Assembly (NCBI GenBank): GCA_035550315.1
Contig: DASZPL010000115.1
Location: 1 to 36,365 of the forward strand
Origin: DASZPL01 sp035550315
GTDB taxonomy: Bacteria; Actinomycetota; Actinomycetes; JAFAQI01
Direction of reading: 5' to 3'
Length of the DNA stretch: 36,365 nucleotides
Shown here: one piece after another, positions 29,049-36,365 of the stretch
How the letters are laid out: each line of letters starts with the position of its first letter
How positions within the stretch are numbered: position 1 is the first letter of the stretch
Notes under the pieces: model-generated
Database searches by the model: none
Told to the model about the DNA's origin: nothing
What the model saw: the letters and a program-made list of their open reading frames with translations, nothing else
Made by a program: the position numbers and the translations under genes

Positions 29049-30080
29049 ATGACGGACGGCGAAGTCCCGGGTGAACTCAGGGTCGGGGCGGAGCACCCCG
29101 ACCGCAACCTGGCCCTCGAGCTGGTCCGGGTCACCGAGGCCGCTGCCATGGCGGCCGGCCGTTGGGTCGGTCGCGGCGACAAGAACGGCGCCGACGCCGC
29201 TGCGGTGAACGCGATGCGCCGACTGGTGTCGACGGTGTCGATGAACGGTGTCGTCGTGATCGGCGAGGGCGAGAAGGACGAAGCCCCGATGCTCTACAAC
29301 GGCGAGCAGGTCGGCGACGGCAGCGGCGCCGAGTGCGACGTCGCGGTCGATCCGATTGACGGTACGACGCTGACCGCGAAGGGCATGAGCAACGCGATCG
29401 CCGTGATGGCCGTCGCCGACCGTGGGGCGATGTATGACCCGTCGGCGGTCTTCTACATGGAGAAGCTGGTCACGGGCCCGGCCGCTGCCGGCGTCGTCGA
29501 TCTCGACGCACCGGTGGAGCACAACGTGCAGGCGGTCGCGAAGTCGAAGGGCGGCTCGCCGGAGGACGTCACGGTGGTCGTGCTCGACCGGCCGCGGCAC
29601 GACGGTCTGGTCAAGGAGATCCGCGAGTCAGGCGCTCGCATCAAGTTCATCACCGACGGCGACGTGGCCGGGGCGATCATGGCGGCGCGCGACGGCGCCG
29701 GTGTCGACTTGTTGCTCGGCATCGGCGGCACTCCGGAGGGCATCATCGCGGCCTGCGCGGTCAAGTGCCTCGGCGGTGTCATCCTCGGCAAGCTGTGGCC
29801 GCGCGACGACGAGGAGCGCAAGAAGGCGCTCGACGCCGGGCATGACCTCGACCGTGTGTTGACCACCGATGACCTGGTCCGCAGCGACAACGTGTTCTTC
29901 GTCGCGACCGGCGTCACCGATGGCGAGCTGCTCGAAGGGGTGCGCTACCGCGCCGGTGGTGCGACGACGCACTCACTGGTGATGCGTTCGAAGAGCGGGA
30001 CCATCCGATCGATCCACAGCGACCACCAGCTCACCAAGCTGCGCGCCTACAGCGCGATCGACTTCGAACGCCACAGCTGA
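29049..30080 (+). CDS. glpX: Class II fructose-1,6-bisphosphatase
   Basis: 343 residues from ATG at 29049 (GGGAGGA upstream). Metal and phosphate-site motifs of GlpX are present: GRGDKNGADAAAVNAMR (about 42-58), VIGEGEKDEAPML (71-83), DPIDGTT (101-107), KFITDGDVAGAI and the GIGGTPEGIIAACAVK loop. It hydrolyses fructose-1,6-bisphosphate in gluconeogenesis and is the main FBPase of most actinomycetes. Length is normal. It ends 10 bp from the convergent antiporter gene. Confidence 0.96.
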   Translation: MTDGEVPGELRVGAEHPDRNLALELVRVTEAAAMAAGRWVGRGDKNGADAAAVNAMRRLVSTVSMNGVVVIGEGEKDEAPMLYNGEQVGDGSGAECDVAVDPIDGTTLTAKGMSNAIAVMAVADRGAMYDPSAVFYMEKLVTGPAAAGVVDLDAPVEHNVQAVAKSKGGSPEDVTVVVLDRPRHDGLVKEIRESGARIKFITDGDVAGAIMAARDGAGVDLLLGIGGTPEGIIAACAVKCLGGVILGKLWPRDDEERKKALDAGHDLDRVLTTDDLVRSDNVFFVATGVTDGELLEGVRYRAGGATTHSLVMRSKSGTIRSIHSDHQLTKLRAYSAIDFERHS

Positions 30081-30090
30081 CCAGCGGTCG

Positions 30091-31671
30091 TCACATCGGT
30101 CCTGGGCCTTCTTCGAGGTCGAGTTCGCGGTCCAGCAGCCGGAGGTTCCGGTCGGACAGGCGCCCCGCATCGCGCCAGCGGACCAGTTCCTCGCGCGCTG
30201 CTTCGATCCGCAGCCGCCGCAGCCGGGCAAGCAGGCTGATCACCGACTCGGCCGCGCCGAGATCGGTCAGGTTCAGATCGCCGCGGCGGCGGGTGTAGTG
30301 CTCGATTGCAGCCCGTGCGCTCGCCCGCGCCCGGTCGGCGATCACCGGGGGCACGTCCTCCTCGAGGATCAGCTCCTCGACCCGCTCCGCTCCAGCTTGC
30401 GCCGCCGCGAGCCTGGCTTCCGCGAGCCGAAGCTGTCGCTCGGGGCCGTAGCTGGGCAGCCGCAGCCAGCGGAGGAGCGGGCCGAGCGTTAGGCCCTGTC
30501 CGACCAGCGTCACCAACACGACCGTGTAGGCGCAAAACAGCAACAAGTCGCGCTTCGGCAGCGGCGAGCCGTGCGCGGTGAGCGGCAGGCTGAATGCGGC
30601 CGCCAGCGAGATGACGCCGCGGGTGCCAACCCAGGAGAGCGCGACGATCTCCTTGATGCGCAGCGCCTCGGCCGAGCCTTTCAGCGCTGCGGGCACCAGC
30701 TTGTAACCCAACAACCACAGCGGCCGGATGGCCAGCGTCAAGCCGACCGCGGCACCCGCTGCGGCGGCGAGCGTGGCAGCGTCGTACGCGTCGAGCCGGC
30801 TGACAACTCTCGGCAGTTGCTGGCCAATCAGCAGGAATATGAAGCCCTCGAGCAGGAAGTCGACGAAGCCCCACACCGCACGACTCTGCAACCGCGCCGG
30901 GCCGGAGCTGATCTCCGATGACGAATGCCCGAGCGTCAGGCCGGCGACGACCACGGCCAGAACCCCTGAGGTGTGCGCCGCGTCTGCGGCGATGAAGCAC
31001 GCGAATGGCACGCCGATAGAGATGCCGTTGTCAACCAGCGGATCGTGAACCCGGCGTCGCATTTCCCGGACGAGGACGGCGATCGCGAAGCCGATCACGA
31101 ACCCGCCCACCGCGTCCAGTGCGAACTTTCCGATCGCATGGCCCGCCGAGAACCCGCCGCCGACGGCTGCGGCGATGGCGACCTGGTAGGTCGTCAGTGC
31201 GGTCGCGTCGTTGAGCAGACCTTCCCCTTCGATGAGCGTTGTCAGCCGCGCCGACAGCCCGACCCGCCGTCCGATTGACAAGGCGGCAATCGGATCTGGC
31301 GGCGCCACCGCGGCGCCGACCGCCAGCGCAAGCGCGAACGGGAGGCCAGGGACGGCCGCTGACAACACTCCACCGATAGCGAGCGCGGTGACGAGCGGAA
31401 GACCCACCGACAGCCACGCGACGCTCCGAAGGTTGGCCCGGATCTCGAGCAGGCTGGCCTGCAGCGCCGCCGAGTAAAGCAATGGCGGCAAGATGAGCGT
31501 GAAGACGACGTCGGGTTGCAGCGTGATGTTGCGGCCTGGCAACTCGCCGTAGATCACCCCAATCACGACGAGCAGCACCGCCGCGGGCACGCCACTGCGG
31601 GACGCGATCGGTCGCACAAGCAACACGCAGGCGAGCGCGCCAATGGCGAAGCCAACGTGCGCTTCCACCAC
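30091..31671 (-). CDS. CPA1-type Na+/H+ antiporter
   Basis: 526 residues from GTG at 31671 (GGGAG about 9 nt upstream). About twelve membrane segments fill 1-400. Ion-path motifs of the CPA1 family are GAAVAPPDPIAAL (about 118-130) and LIEGEGLLNDATAL (about 145-158), where the Asn-Asp pair binds the cation; GTRGVISLAAAFSLPL follows later. A cytoplasmic helical tail (about 405-526, rich in Arg/Glu/Leu) is probably regulatory. It exchanges Na+ (or K+) for H+ across the membrane. Divergent from fumC with 47 bp between starts. Confidence 0.92.
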   Translation of the reverse strand: MVEAHVGFAIGALACVLLVRPIASRSGVPAAVLLVVIGVIYGELPGRNITLQPDVVFTLILPPLLYSAALQASLLEIRANLRSVAWLSVGLPLVTALAIGGVLSAAVPGLPFALALAVGAAVAPPDPIAALSIGRRVGLSARLTTLIEGEGLLNDATALTTYQVAIAAAVGGGFSAGHAIGKFALDAVGGFVIGFAIAVLVREMRRRVHDPLVDNGISIGVPFACFIAADAAHTSGVLAVVVAGLTLGHSSSEISSGPARLQSRAVWGFVDFLLEGFIFLLIGQQLPRVVSRLDAYDAATLAAAAGAAVGLTLAIRPLWLLGYKLVPAALKGSAEALRIKEIVALSWVGTRGVISLAAAFSLPLTAHGSPLPKRDLLLFCAYTVVLVTLVGQGLTLGPLLRWLRLPSYGPERQLRLAEARLAAAQAGAERVEELILEEDVPPVIADRARASARAAIEHYTRRRGDLNLTDLGAAESVISLLARLRRLRIEAAREELVRWRDAGRLSDRNLRLLDRELDLEEGPGPM

Positions 31672-31706
31672 CTAAGTCTCCCTGACGAGCACGATCGGGG
31701 CTGCGG

Positions 31707-31712
31707 GACAAT
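31707..31712 (+). promoter_or_regulatory. -10-like hexamer for fumC
   Basis: GACAAT ends 6 nt before ATG 31719; the same hexamer and distance precede ychF. Confidence 0.4.
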
Positions 31713-31718
31713 GGCGTC

Positions 31719-33182
31719 ATGGCGAGCGAGCAAACTCGAGTCGAGCACGACGCTGCGCAGTTCCGAGTCGAGCACGACACGGCGCAGTTTCGAGTCGAGC
31801 ACGACTCGATGGGAGAGGTGCGCGTCCCGGTCGACGCGTTGTGGCAGGCGCAGACGCAGCGGGCGGTCGAGAACTTCCCGCTCTCCGGGATCACCATCGA
31901 CCCGGCCCTGATCCGCGCGCTCGCCGCGATCAAGGGGGCGGCCGCCGCCACCAACGCCGCGCTCGGCGTCGTCGAGGCCGACATGGCCGAGGCGATCAGC
32001 ACCGCAGCCGCCGCCATCGCGGATGAGGGCAAGCACCTCGACCAGTTCCCGATCGACGTCTACCAGACCGGCTCCGGCACGTCGTCGAACATGAACGCCA
32101 ACGAGGTGCTCGCGACGCTGGCGACCAAATCGCTCGGCCGCAAGGTCCATCCGAACGACCACGTCAACGCGTCGCAGTCGTCCAACGACGTGTTCCCGTC
32201 GGCGATCCATCTCGCCGCGACGCGTTCCATCGTCGAAGACTTGCTCCCGGCGCTGACCCACCTCGAAGCGTCGTTGCAGCGCAAGGCGGTCGAGTGGGCC
32301 GACGTGGTGAAGAGCGGCCGCACGCACTTGATGGACGCAACGCCGGTCACCCTCGGCCAGGAGTTCGGCGGGTACGCCGCCGCCGCACGCCACGGCATCG
32401 AGCGGCTCGAGGCGTCGCTGCCCCGGATCGGTGAGCTGCCGCTGGGCGGCACCGCGGTCGGCACCGGCATCAACACGCCGGCCGGGTTCGCCGCGCAGGT
32501 GATCGAGCGGCTCGCCACGGCGACCGGCCTCCCGCTCTCGGAGGCGCGCAACCACTTCGAGGCGCAGGGAGCGCGCGACGGACTGGTCGAGGCGAGCGGC
32601 CAGCTGCGCACCATCGCGGCCAGCCTCTACAAGCTCGCCAACGACCTGCGCTGGATGTCCTCCGGTCCGACGGCCGGGCTCGGCGAGCTCCATCTGCCCG
32701 ACTTGCAACCCGGCTCGTCGATCATGCCCGGCAAGGTGAACCCCGTCATCCCCGAGGCGGTCTGCCAGATCGTCGCGCAGGTCATGGGCAATGACGCGGC
32801 GGTGGCGTTCGGCGGCGCCGCCGGCAACCTCGAGCTCAACGTCATGCTGCCGGTGATCGCCCGCAACCTGCTCGAGTCGATCCGGTTGCTGGCGAACTGC
32901 TCGCGACTGCTGGCCGACCGGTGCATCGACGGCACCACCGCCGACGTCGACCGCTGCCGCGGGTACGCCGAATCGTCGCCGTCGATCGTGACGCCGCTGA
33001 ACCGTTACATCGGGTACGAGAACGCCGCCAAAGCGGCCAAGAAGGCGCTCGCCGATGGCACCACCGTCCGGCAGGCGGTCATTGACCTCGGCTTCGTCGG
33101 CGACGGCGACGGCCAGGTCACGGAGTCACAGCTCGACGAGGCGCTCGACGTACTCAAGATGGCCTACCCCCACGGCCGCTAG
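31719..33182 (+). CDS. fumC: Class II fumarate hydratase
   Basis: 487 residues. The class II/fumarase signature GSSIMPGKVNPV lies at about 335-346, with the active-site TGSGTSSNMNANEV and HPNDHVNASQSSNDVFP segments and SGRTHLMDATPVTLGQEF. It interconverts fumarate and malate in the citric acid cycle as a tetramer. The normal start of the family, RVEHDSMGEVRVP, is preceded here by two near-copies of its own first nine residues (7-15 and 16-24), so the N-terminus is about 18 residues longer than usual. The ATG at 31719 follows GACAAT by 6 nt. A long hairpin starts 16 bp past the stop. Confidence 0.96.
   Translation: MASEQTRVEHDAAQFRVEHDTAQFRVEHDSMGEVRVPVDALWQAQTQRAVENFPLSGITIDPALIRALAAIKGAAAATNAALGVVEADMAEAISTAAAAIADEGKHLDQFPIDVYQTGSGTSSNMNANEVLATLATKSLGRKVHPNDHVNASQSSNDVFPSAIHLAATRSIVEDLLPALTHLEASLQRKAVEWADVVKSGRTHLMDATPVTLGQEFGGYAAAARHGIERLEASLPRIGELPLGGTAVGTGINTPAGFAAQVIERLATATGLPLSEARNHFEAQGARDGLVEASGQLRTIAASLYKLANDLRWMSSGPTAGLGELHLPDLQPGSSIMPGKVNPVIPEAVCQIVAQVMGNDAAVAFGGAAGNLELNVMLPVIARNLLESIRLLANCSRLLADRCIDGTTADVDRCRGYAESSPSIVTPLNRYIGYENAAKAAKKALADGTTVRQAVIDLGFVGDGDGQVTESQLDEALDVLKMAYPHGR
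31737..31805 (+). repeat. 27-bp in-frame tandem repeat at the start of fumC
   Basis: Units 31737-31763 and 31764-31790, then 15 bp of a third (31791-31805), each starting CGAGTCGAGCACGAC. They encode RVEHDAAQF, RVEHDTAQF and RVEHD; the third belongs to the native fumarase sequence. Confidence 0.9.
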
Positions 33183-33197
33183 GGCCCTCTCCCAATT

Positions 33198-33260
33198 CGC
33201 CGAGTGCGACGAAACTTGCGTTGCAGCGGACTGGGAACGCGAGTTTCGTAGCACTCGGCG
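33198..33260. terminator. Long hairpin after fumC
   Basis: Arms 33198-33222 and 33236-33260 pair over 25 positions with one mismatch and one G-T wobble, around a 13-nt loop (CGCCGAGTGC at the outer end). It lies 16 bp past the fumC stop, with no T-run. 33261-33328 shows no gene. Confidence 0.65.
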
Positions 33261-33328
33261 GGGAAATTCGGTGGCCGGGAGCCGCCGGGTCGGGCATTGT
33301 CGGGGCGTGAGCATGACGATGGTCGTCC

Positions 33329-33871
33329 GTGTCCGCGGCAGGGCGGGCGCGCTGGGGGTTTCACCAGCTTCGCGATAGCTACGCACGGCGTCTCGTCGTC
33401 GCATCCGACGTCGGCGAAGGCGACCTCGTGCTCGACATCGGCGCGGGTCTGGGGGCGATCACCGGGCACCTGCTGAAGGCCGACGCGACGGTTCGCGCCG
33501 TCGAACTGCACCCCGGACGCGCGGCGGCGCTGCGAACCCGGTTCGCCGGGTGCTCCTGCCTGGTCGTCGAGGCGGACGCCAGCTGTCTGCGGCTACCCGC
33601 ACGACGGTTCCGCGTCGTCGCGAACCCGCCTTATGCCGCGCTCGCCTCGATCCTGCGGCGGCTCACCTCACCGCGCAGTCAACTTGAGCGCGCCGACCTG
33701 ATCGTGCCGCCGTACGTCGCCGCTCGCTGGGTGCACGGCCGCGCGCCCGGCGGCCCGCGAATCTACGCGAGCTTCACCGTGCACACGGCCGCTCGCCTTC
33801 CGCGGCACGCGTTTCACCCGGCCAGCGCCACTCACGCGGCGCATCTCGTGATCGTTCGCCGCTGGCCTTAG
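33329..33871 (+). CDS. Erm/KsgA-type rRNA adenine N6-methyltransferase homologue
   Basis: 180 residues from GTG at 33329; the family starts with a similar RWGxHQL segment, and an in-frame stop lies upstream. SAM motif I is VLDIGAGLGAIT (about 34-45), motif II VRAVELHPGR (about 55-64), and the catalytic NPPY lies at about 99-102. It is shorter than ErmE-type enzymes (over 250 residues) and lacks most of the C-terminal RNA-binding domain, as in the short Erm-like proteins common in actinomycetes. It may methylate 23S rRNA A2058 or another RNA adenine; resistance to macrolides is possible but not shown. The stop overlaps the stop of the next, convergent gene by 4 bp. Confidence 0.82.
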   Translation: MSAAGRARWGFHQLRDSYARRLVVASDVGEGDLVLDIGAGLGAITGHLLKADATVRAVELHPGRAAALRTRFAGCSCLVVEADASCLRLPARRFRVVANPPYAALASILRRLTSPRSQLERADLIVPPYVAARWVHGRAPGGPRIYASFTVHTAARLPRHAFHPASATHAAHLVIVRRWP

Positions 33872-34161
33872 AGGCCGTGCTGCGCCGCCGCCTGGTCGAG
33901 ACCGTGCACCGGCATCACCGCCGGCTCGCCCATGTCGACCCCGACTTTCGCCAGGACCGGGAGTAACACATCGCCGAACGCCTGGAACGCTTCGGCGCTC
34001 TCGTAGATGTCATAGACCATCAAGTCGCCGTCCTCGCCGAAGCACGAGTGGTGCAAGCGCCCCTCGCCGTAGCCGGCGGCCTCGGCGTTGAGCAGCCGAT
34101 GAACCTCGAAGTACTGCTCGAGCGTCAAGCCCTTTGGGTGGATGTAGACCGCTACTGGCAT
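33868..34161 (-). CDS. Small protein of probable ferredoxin-like alpha-beta barrel fold
   Basis: 97 residues from ATG at 34161. The strand-helix pattern VAVYIHPKGLTLEQYFEVHRLL, then LHHSCFGEDGDLMVYDIYESAEAFQAFGDVLLPVL, is that of dimeric alpha-beta barrel proteins such as antibiotic-biosynthesis-monooxygenase-like or stress-responsive proteins. No catalytic residues are evident. It follows the gene at 34170 with only an 8-bp gap, so the two are probably co-transcribed and could form a heterodimer or share a substrate. Function unknown. Confidence 0.75.
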   Translation of the reverse strand: MPVAVYIHPKGLTLEQYFEVHRLLNAEAAGYGEGRLHHSCFGEDGDLMVYDIYESAEAFQAFGDVLLPVLAKVGVDMGEPAVMPVHGLDQAAAQHGL

Positions 34162-34169
34162 GACCGTCC

Positions 34170-34487
34170 TTAGTAGATCGTGGGGAACTCGTCGACTCGC
34201 GCCACCAGCTCGCTCAGCGGCGTGACCATAAAGAACTCCATCTCGGTGAACTGCATCAAGCCGACCTCGAACACCAGGTCCCGGACGGCTTCGGCGCTCG
34301 GCGCATCGAAGACCATCAGCGCCCGGTGTGCGGGATCGAGATGGACGTTGAGCGCGATCTCGACCCCCCGGGCCTTCGCCTTGTCGTCGAGCTGCGGCAG
34401 GTTCGCCAACGCGTGCTTGCGCACCTTCGCGTTGGACATCGGGCAGGTGTCCGGCGGATGCGACTGCAGGATTGCGTACTGCGGCAT
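34170..34487 (-). CDS. Small conserved protein of probable ferredoxin-like fold
   Basis: 105 residues from ATG at 34487. YAILQSHPPDTCPMSNAK at the N-terminus has a conserved-looking Cys15 flanked by Pro; then come IALNVHLDPAHRALMVFDAPSAEAVRDLV and FFMVTPLSELV. The alternation of strands and helices again suggests a dimeric alpha-beta barrel (YciI/DUF3303-like), without a secure family match. It is the first gene of a two-gene unit with the 97-residue protein and is divergent from the sigma factor at 34666. Confidence 0.75.
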   Translation of the reverse strand: MPQYAILQSHPPDTCPMSNAKVRKHALANLPQLDDKAKARGVEIALNVHLDPAHRALMVFDAPSAEAVRDLVFEVGLMQFTEMEFFMVTPLSELVARVDEFPTIY

Positions 34488-34542
34488 GTGCCCCCCTAAT
34501 GCGTTCGGACGTGCATCCGGGTTTCGTCACCGCACCCGATCT

Positions 34543-34565
34543 CGGATCACCGCCGAAGTGATCCG
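34543..34565. promoter_or_regulatory. Inverted repeat in the divergent region before the second sigma gene
   Basis: CGGATCAC (34543-34550) and GTGATCCG (34558-34565) form a perfect 8-bp inverted repeat around 7 nt, in the 178 bp between two divergent genes. An operator is more likely than a terminator here. No other clear element was seen in 34488-34652. Confidence 0.35.
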
Positions 34566-34652
34566 ATCACCGTCCGACCGGCGAACCCAAGCTGTGACGG
34601 CGGCGATCCTCGACCATCGGGTCGACGTTCCCCGGCCACGCCCGGTCGCCGC

Positions 34653-34658
34653 TATCGT
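34653..34658 (+). promoter_or_regulatory. -10-like hexamer for the second sigma gene
   Basis: TATCGT ends 7 nt before the GTG at 34666; supports this start and a leaderless mRNA. Confidence 0.45.
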
Positions 34659-34665
34659 TCCGGAC

Positions 34666-35220
34666 GTGGGGGCGGACGACGACGTCCTCGTCGCCCGGAT
34701 GGCCGCCGGCGACGAAGATGCGCTCGCCGAAGTCTTCGACCGGCACGCCGGCTTCCTGCTCGGCATCGCGCGCCGGGTCACCTGCAGTGACGCGATGGCC
34801 GAGGACGCGTTGCAAGAGGTCCTGGTCGCGCTCTGGCGCGATCCCGAACGGTACGACGCGACCAAGGGCTCGCTGCGCGCGTACCTAGGAATGCAGGCGC
34901 ATCGTCGCGCGGTCGACGCCCTCCGCCGTGACGTCCGCCGCAAGCGCCGCGAAGAGGTCTCGACCCGGCTCGACGAAGCGCTGCAGACCGCCTCGGACGA
35001 CGCCTTCGACGGACTGACGATGGCCGCGGCGATTCGCGACGCCATCCAGCGACTTCCCGTCGATCAGCGCCGGGCCGTCGAGTTGGCGTTCTGGCATGGC
35101 CACACGCATCGCGAGGTGGCAACGGCGCTGAACATCCCGGAGGGTACGGCGAAGTCACGGCTTCGTCTGGCACAGGCAAAACTGGCGGAATGGCTGGCGC
35201 CGGCGGCGGAGATCCGATGA
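34666..35220 (+). CDS. ECF-type RNA polymerase sigma factor
   Basis: 184 residues from GTG at 34666; the open frame extends upstream but the extra part is antisense to the neighbour. Region 2 is EDALAEVFDRHAGFLLGIARRV through AEDALQEVLVALWRDPERYDATKGSL (about 15-70), and region 4 is LPVDQRRAVELAFWHGHTH, then REVATALNIPEGTAKSRLRLAQAKL (about 128-178). The wording matches ECF sigma-K-like factors. Its stop overlaps the MDMPI-type gene by ATGA, a pairing seen in actinomycetes where that protein may act as anti-sigma factor; this role is inferred. Confidence 0.92.
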   Translation: MGADDDVLVARMAAGDEDALAEVFDRHAGFLLGIARRVTCSDAMAEDALQEVLVALWRDPERYDATKGSLRAYLGMQAHRRAVDALRRDVRRKRREEVSTRLDEALQTASDDAFDGLTMAAAIRDAIQRLPVDQRRAVELAFWHGHTHREVATALNIPEGTAKSRLRLAQAKLAEWLAPAAEIR

Positions 35221-36074
35221 CCGGGCACGCCTCGCCCACGCTGCGGTCGCGAGCCCTACAGGCCGCCCTGGCCGCCCGCCCGCCGGGCCGCGCCGCGCGA
35301 CCGGCGCCGCCGATCGACGGCGCCGATGCGTTCCGTCGCGCCGCGGCCGCGCTCGATGAGCTGCTGACATCGCTCACCGACGAGGAGTGGTCACGACCGG
35401 CGCTGCGCGGTCTCGACGTACAAGGACTCGTCGGGCACCTCATCGGGGTAGAGACCGCGTTTGGCGGCAGCCTCACCGGAGTGGGACCGCAGCCAGGCGT
35501 CGCGGAGCACGTGACGGCGACGCAGCCGGCGGCGCTCGCCCAGGCAGGTCGTCCGCCGACCGAGACTCACCGCGAATGGCGACAGCTGGTGGAGCGAAGC
35601 GTCGCGCTCGTCGCCGACGTCGCGGACCTCCGCGAGCCGAAGACCTGGTTCGGCATCACCCTGCCGCTCGACGAGTTGCTGGTGATCCGCTCGTTCGAGC
35701 TGTGGATTCACGACGAGGACATCCGTCGGGCCACCGGCCGCCCGCCCCGGTCGCCGGACCCCTCGCGACTCGCCCGGATGACCGATCTGGCGATGCAGCT
35801 CCTCGCCCAGGCGCCGAGTAGCGACGCCCGCACTCCGGCCACGCCGACCGCCCGGGTCGTGCTGACCGGTCCCGGCGGCGGCACTTGGCAGCTGCCAGCC
35901 ACCGCCAGCACAACGAAGCCGCGCCGGCCCACGCGGCTTGTGGTCGACGCGGCCACGTTCTGCCGGATCGTCGGCAACCGGACCTCGCTCGCCGACGGTG
36001 ACGCGGTGGTGACCGGTGATCGCGACGCCGCCGAGCAACTCTGCCAAGCAGCCGCCGCACTCGCCCTCGACTGA
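35217..36074 (+). CDS. Maleylpyruvate-isomerase N-terminal (MDMPI/DinB-like) protein, sigma partner
   Basis: 285 residues from ATG at 35217. After a basic Pro/Ala-rich start, an MDMPI_N four-helix bundle occupies about 33-190: FRRAAAALDELLTSLTDEEWSRPAL, DVQGLVGHLIGVETAFGG (metal His), then SFELWIHDEDIRRATGRP (metal His and Asp). The C-terminal part (about 190-285) is an alpha-beta domain of the kind found after MDMPI_N. The family includes mycothiol-dependent isomerases, which fits the mshB gene in this window. Coupling to a sigma factor by ATGA suggests control of that sigma factor, perhaps through metal or thiol binding; no membrane segment is present. Confidence 0.85.
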   Translation: MTGHASPTLRSRALQAALAARPPGRAARPAPPIDGADAFRRAAAALDELLTSLTDEEWSRPALRGLDVQGLVGHLIGVETAFGGSLTGVGPQPGVAEHVTATQPAALAQAGRPPTETHREWRQLVERSVALVADVADLREPKTWFGITLPLDELLVIRSFELWIHDEDIRRATGRPPRSPDPSRLARMTDLAMQLLAQAPSSDARTPATPTARVVLTGPGGGTWQLPATASTTKPRRPTRLVVDAATFCRIVGNRTSLADGDAVVTGDRDAAEQLCQAAAALALD

Positions 36075-36088
36075 TGTCGCGCCGCCAC

Positions 36089-36365
36089 TCAACCGGAGAG
36101 GAGTGACTTGCCCCACCAGTCGCCGGGGCCGGAGAGCCCGGGCGGCACCGCGAACAGCGCGCTCGACGTGTGCTGGATGTACTCGTTGAGGTTGTCCCGC
36201 TGGCCGAGCCGGCGCTGGATCGGGACGAACTGCTTGCGCGGATCCTTCTGGAAGCAGATGAAGAACAGGCCGGCGTCGAGCAGGCCGGTGTCCTGGGCGA
36301 TGCCGTCGGTGAAGGAGTACCCGCGGCGCAGGATCTTCTGCCCATGGTTGGTCACATGCGAGGCC
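36089..36365 (-). CDS. efeB: Dyp-type peroxidase EfeB, C-terminal fragment
   Basis: The gene runs off the right edge; 91 codons plus stop are visible, ending at 36089. ILRRGYSFTDG, then GLLDAGLFFICFQKDPRKQFVPIQRRLG and DNLNEYIQHTSSALFAVPPG are the well-conserved C-terminal part of EfeB/deferrochelatase. This enzyme is a heme protein exported by the Tat system and works with EfeU and EfeO in iron uptake; neither gene is in view. A GTG at 36355 is internal, not the start. Confidence 0.93.
   Translation of the reverse strand, partial: ASHVTNHGQKILRRGYSFTDGIAQDTGLLDAGLFFICFQKDPRKQFVPIQRRLGQRDNLNEYIQHTSSALFAVPPGLSGPGDWWGKSLLSG

Noticed and set aside
28980..29600. Upstream extension of the tetR frame
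   Set aside because: Antisense to glpX; the helix-turn-helix starts soon after GTG 28979.
1..36365. tRNA, rRNA, riboswitch or prophage genes
   Set aside because: No cloverleaf, conserved rRNA stretch, known riboswitch core, integrase or transposase was recognised by eye; a covariance-model scan could still find a small RNA.

Overview
The window is GC-rich chromosomal DNA from an actinomycete. The lineage signals are mycothiol genes (mshB and a mycothiol-dependent-isomerase-type protein), a SigE-type ECF sigma factor, DUF4245 and DUF6113-like proteins, and many genes whose start codon sits 6-7 nt after a -10-like hexamer, the layout of leaderless actinobacterial mRNAs. The genus cannot be named from sequence alone. 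No rRNA, tRNA, CRISPR array, phage or transposase gene was seen.

The standout is a lasso-peptide (RiPP) locus at about 2.5-7.9 kb. A 55-residue precursor (6285-6452, minus) has the YxxPxLxxxG leader, Thr at leader position -2, and a 29-residue core whose only acidic residue is Asp8, the right place for a Gly1-Asp8 ring. The tail carries ten consecutive glycines. Downstream on the same strand lie a short glutaminase-less asparagine-synthetase-type cyclase, a PqqD-like RRE protein (B1), an ABC ATPase and an ABC permease, joined by 4-bp ATGA overlaps. A divergent gene fuses an N-terminal nucleotidyltransferase (NTP_transf_5 type) to a C-terminal transglutaminase-like leader peptidase (B2). At the other end a convergent gene encodes an HPr-kinase-like protein. 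Together they could make, cleave, cyclise, decorate and export the peptide.

The left edge holds a two-domain GNAT acetyltransferase (cut by the window), rarD and a DUF6113-like membrane protein. From 8 to 24 kb lie a small secreted protein, a divergent FtsH-type protease, mshB, a pterin dehydratase homologue with a lipoprotein, another lipoprotein, a VOC protein, ychF, rmuC, ispH, xseA-xseB, a GNAT, an ECF sigma factor coupled to a membrane protein with three copies of a ~47-residue repeat, an amidoligase-family protein, an SMP-30-type protein, an Ala/Glu-rich coiled coil, a RibD/DHFR-like reductase and DUF4245.

From 24 to 36 kb lie a kynureninase-like enzyme, an Ada/AlkA fusion overlapping ogt (alkylation repair), a collapsed TrmO-like pseudogene, a nitroreductase, tetR, glpX, a CPA1 antiporter, fumC with a duplicated N-terminal peptide, an Erm-type methyltransferase homologue, two small ferredoxin-fold candidates, a second ECF sigma factor coupled to an MDMPI-type protein, and the C-terminal end of efeB.

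Five long, nearly perfect hairpins of 61-83 bp sit at or just past gene 3' ends. Two of them carry an identical 38-bp core in their loops while their outer stems differ.
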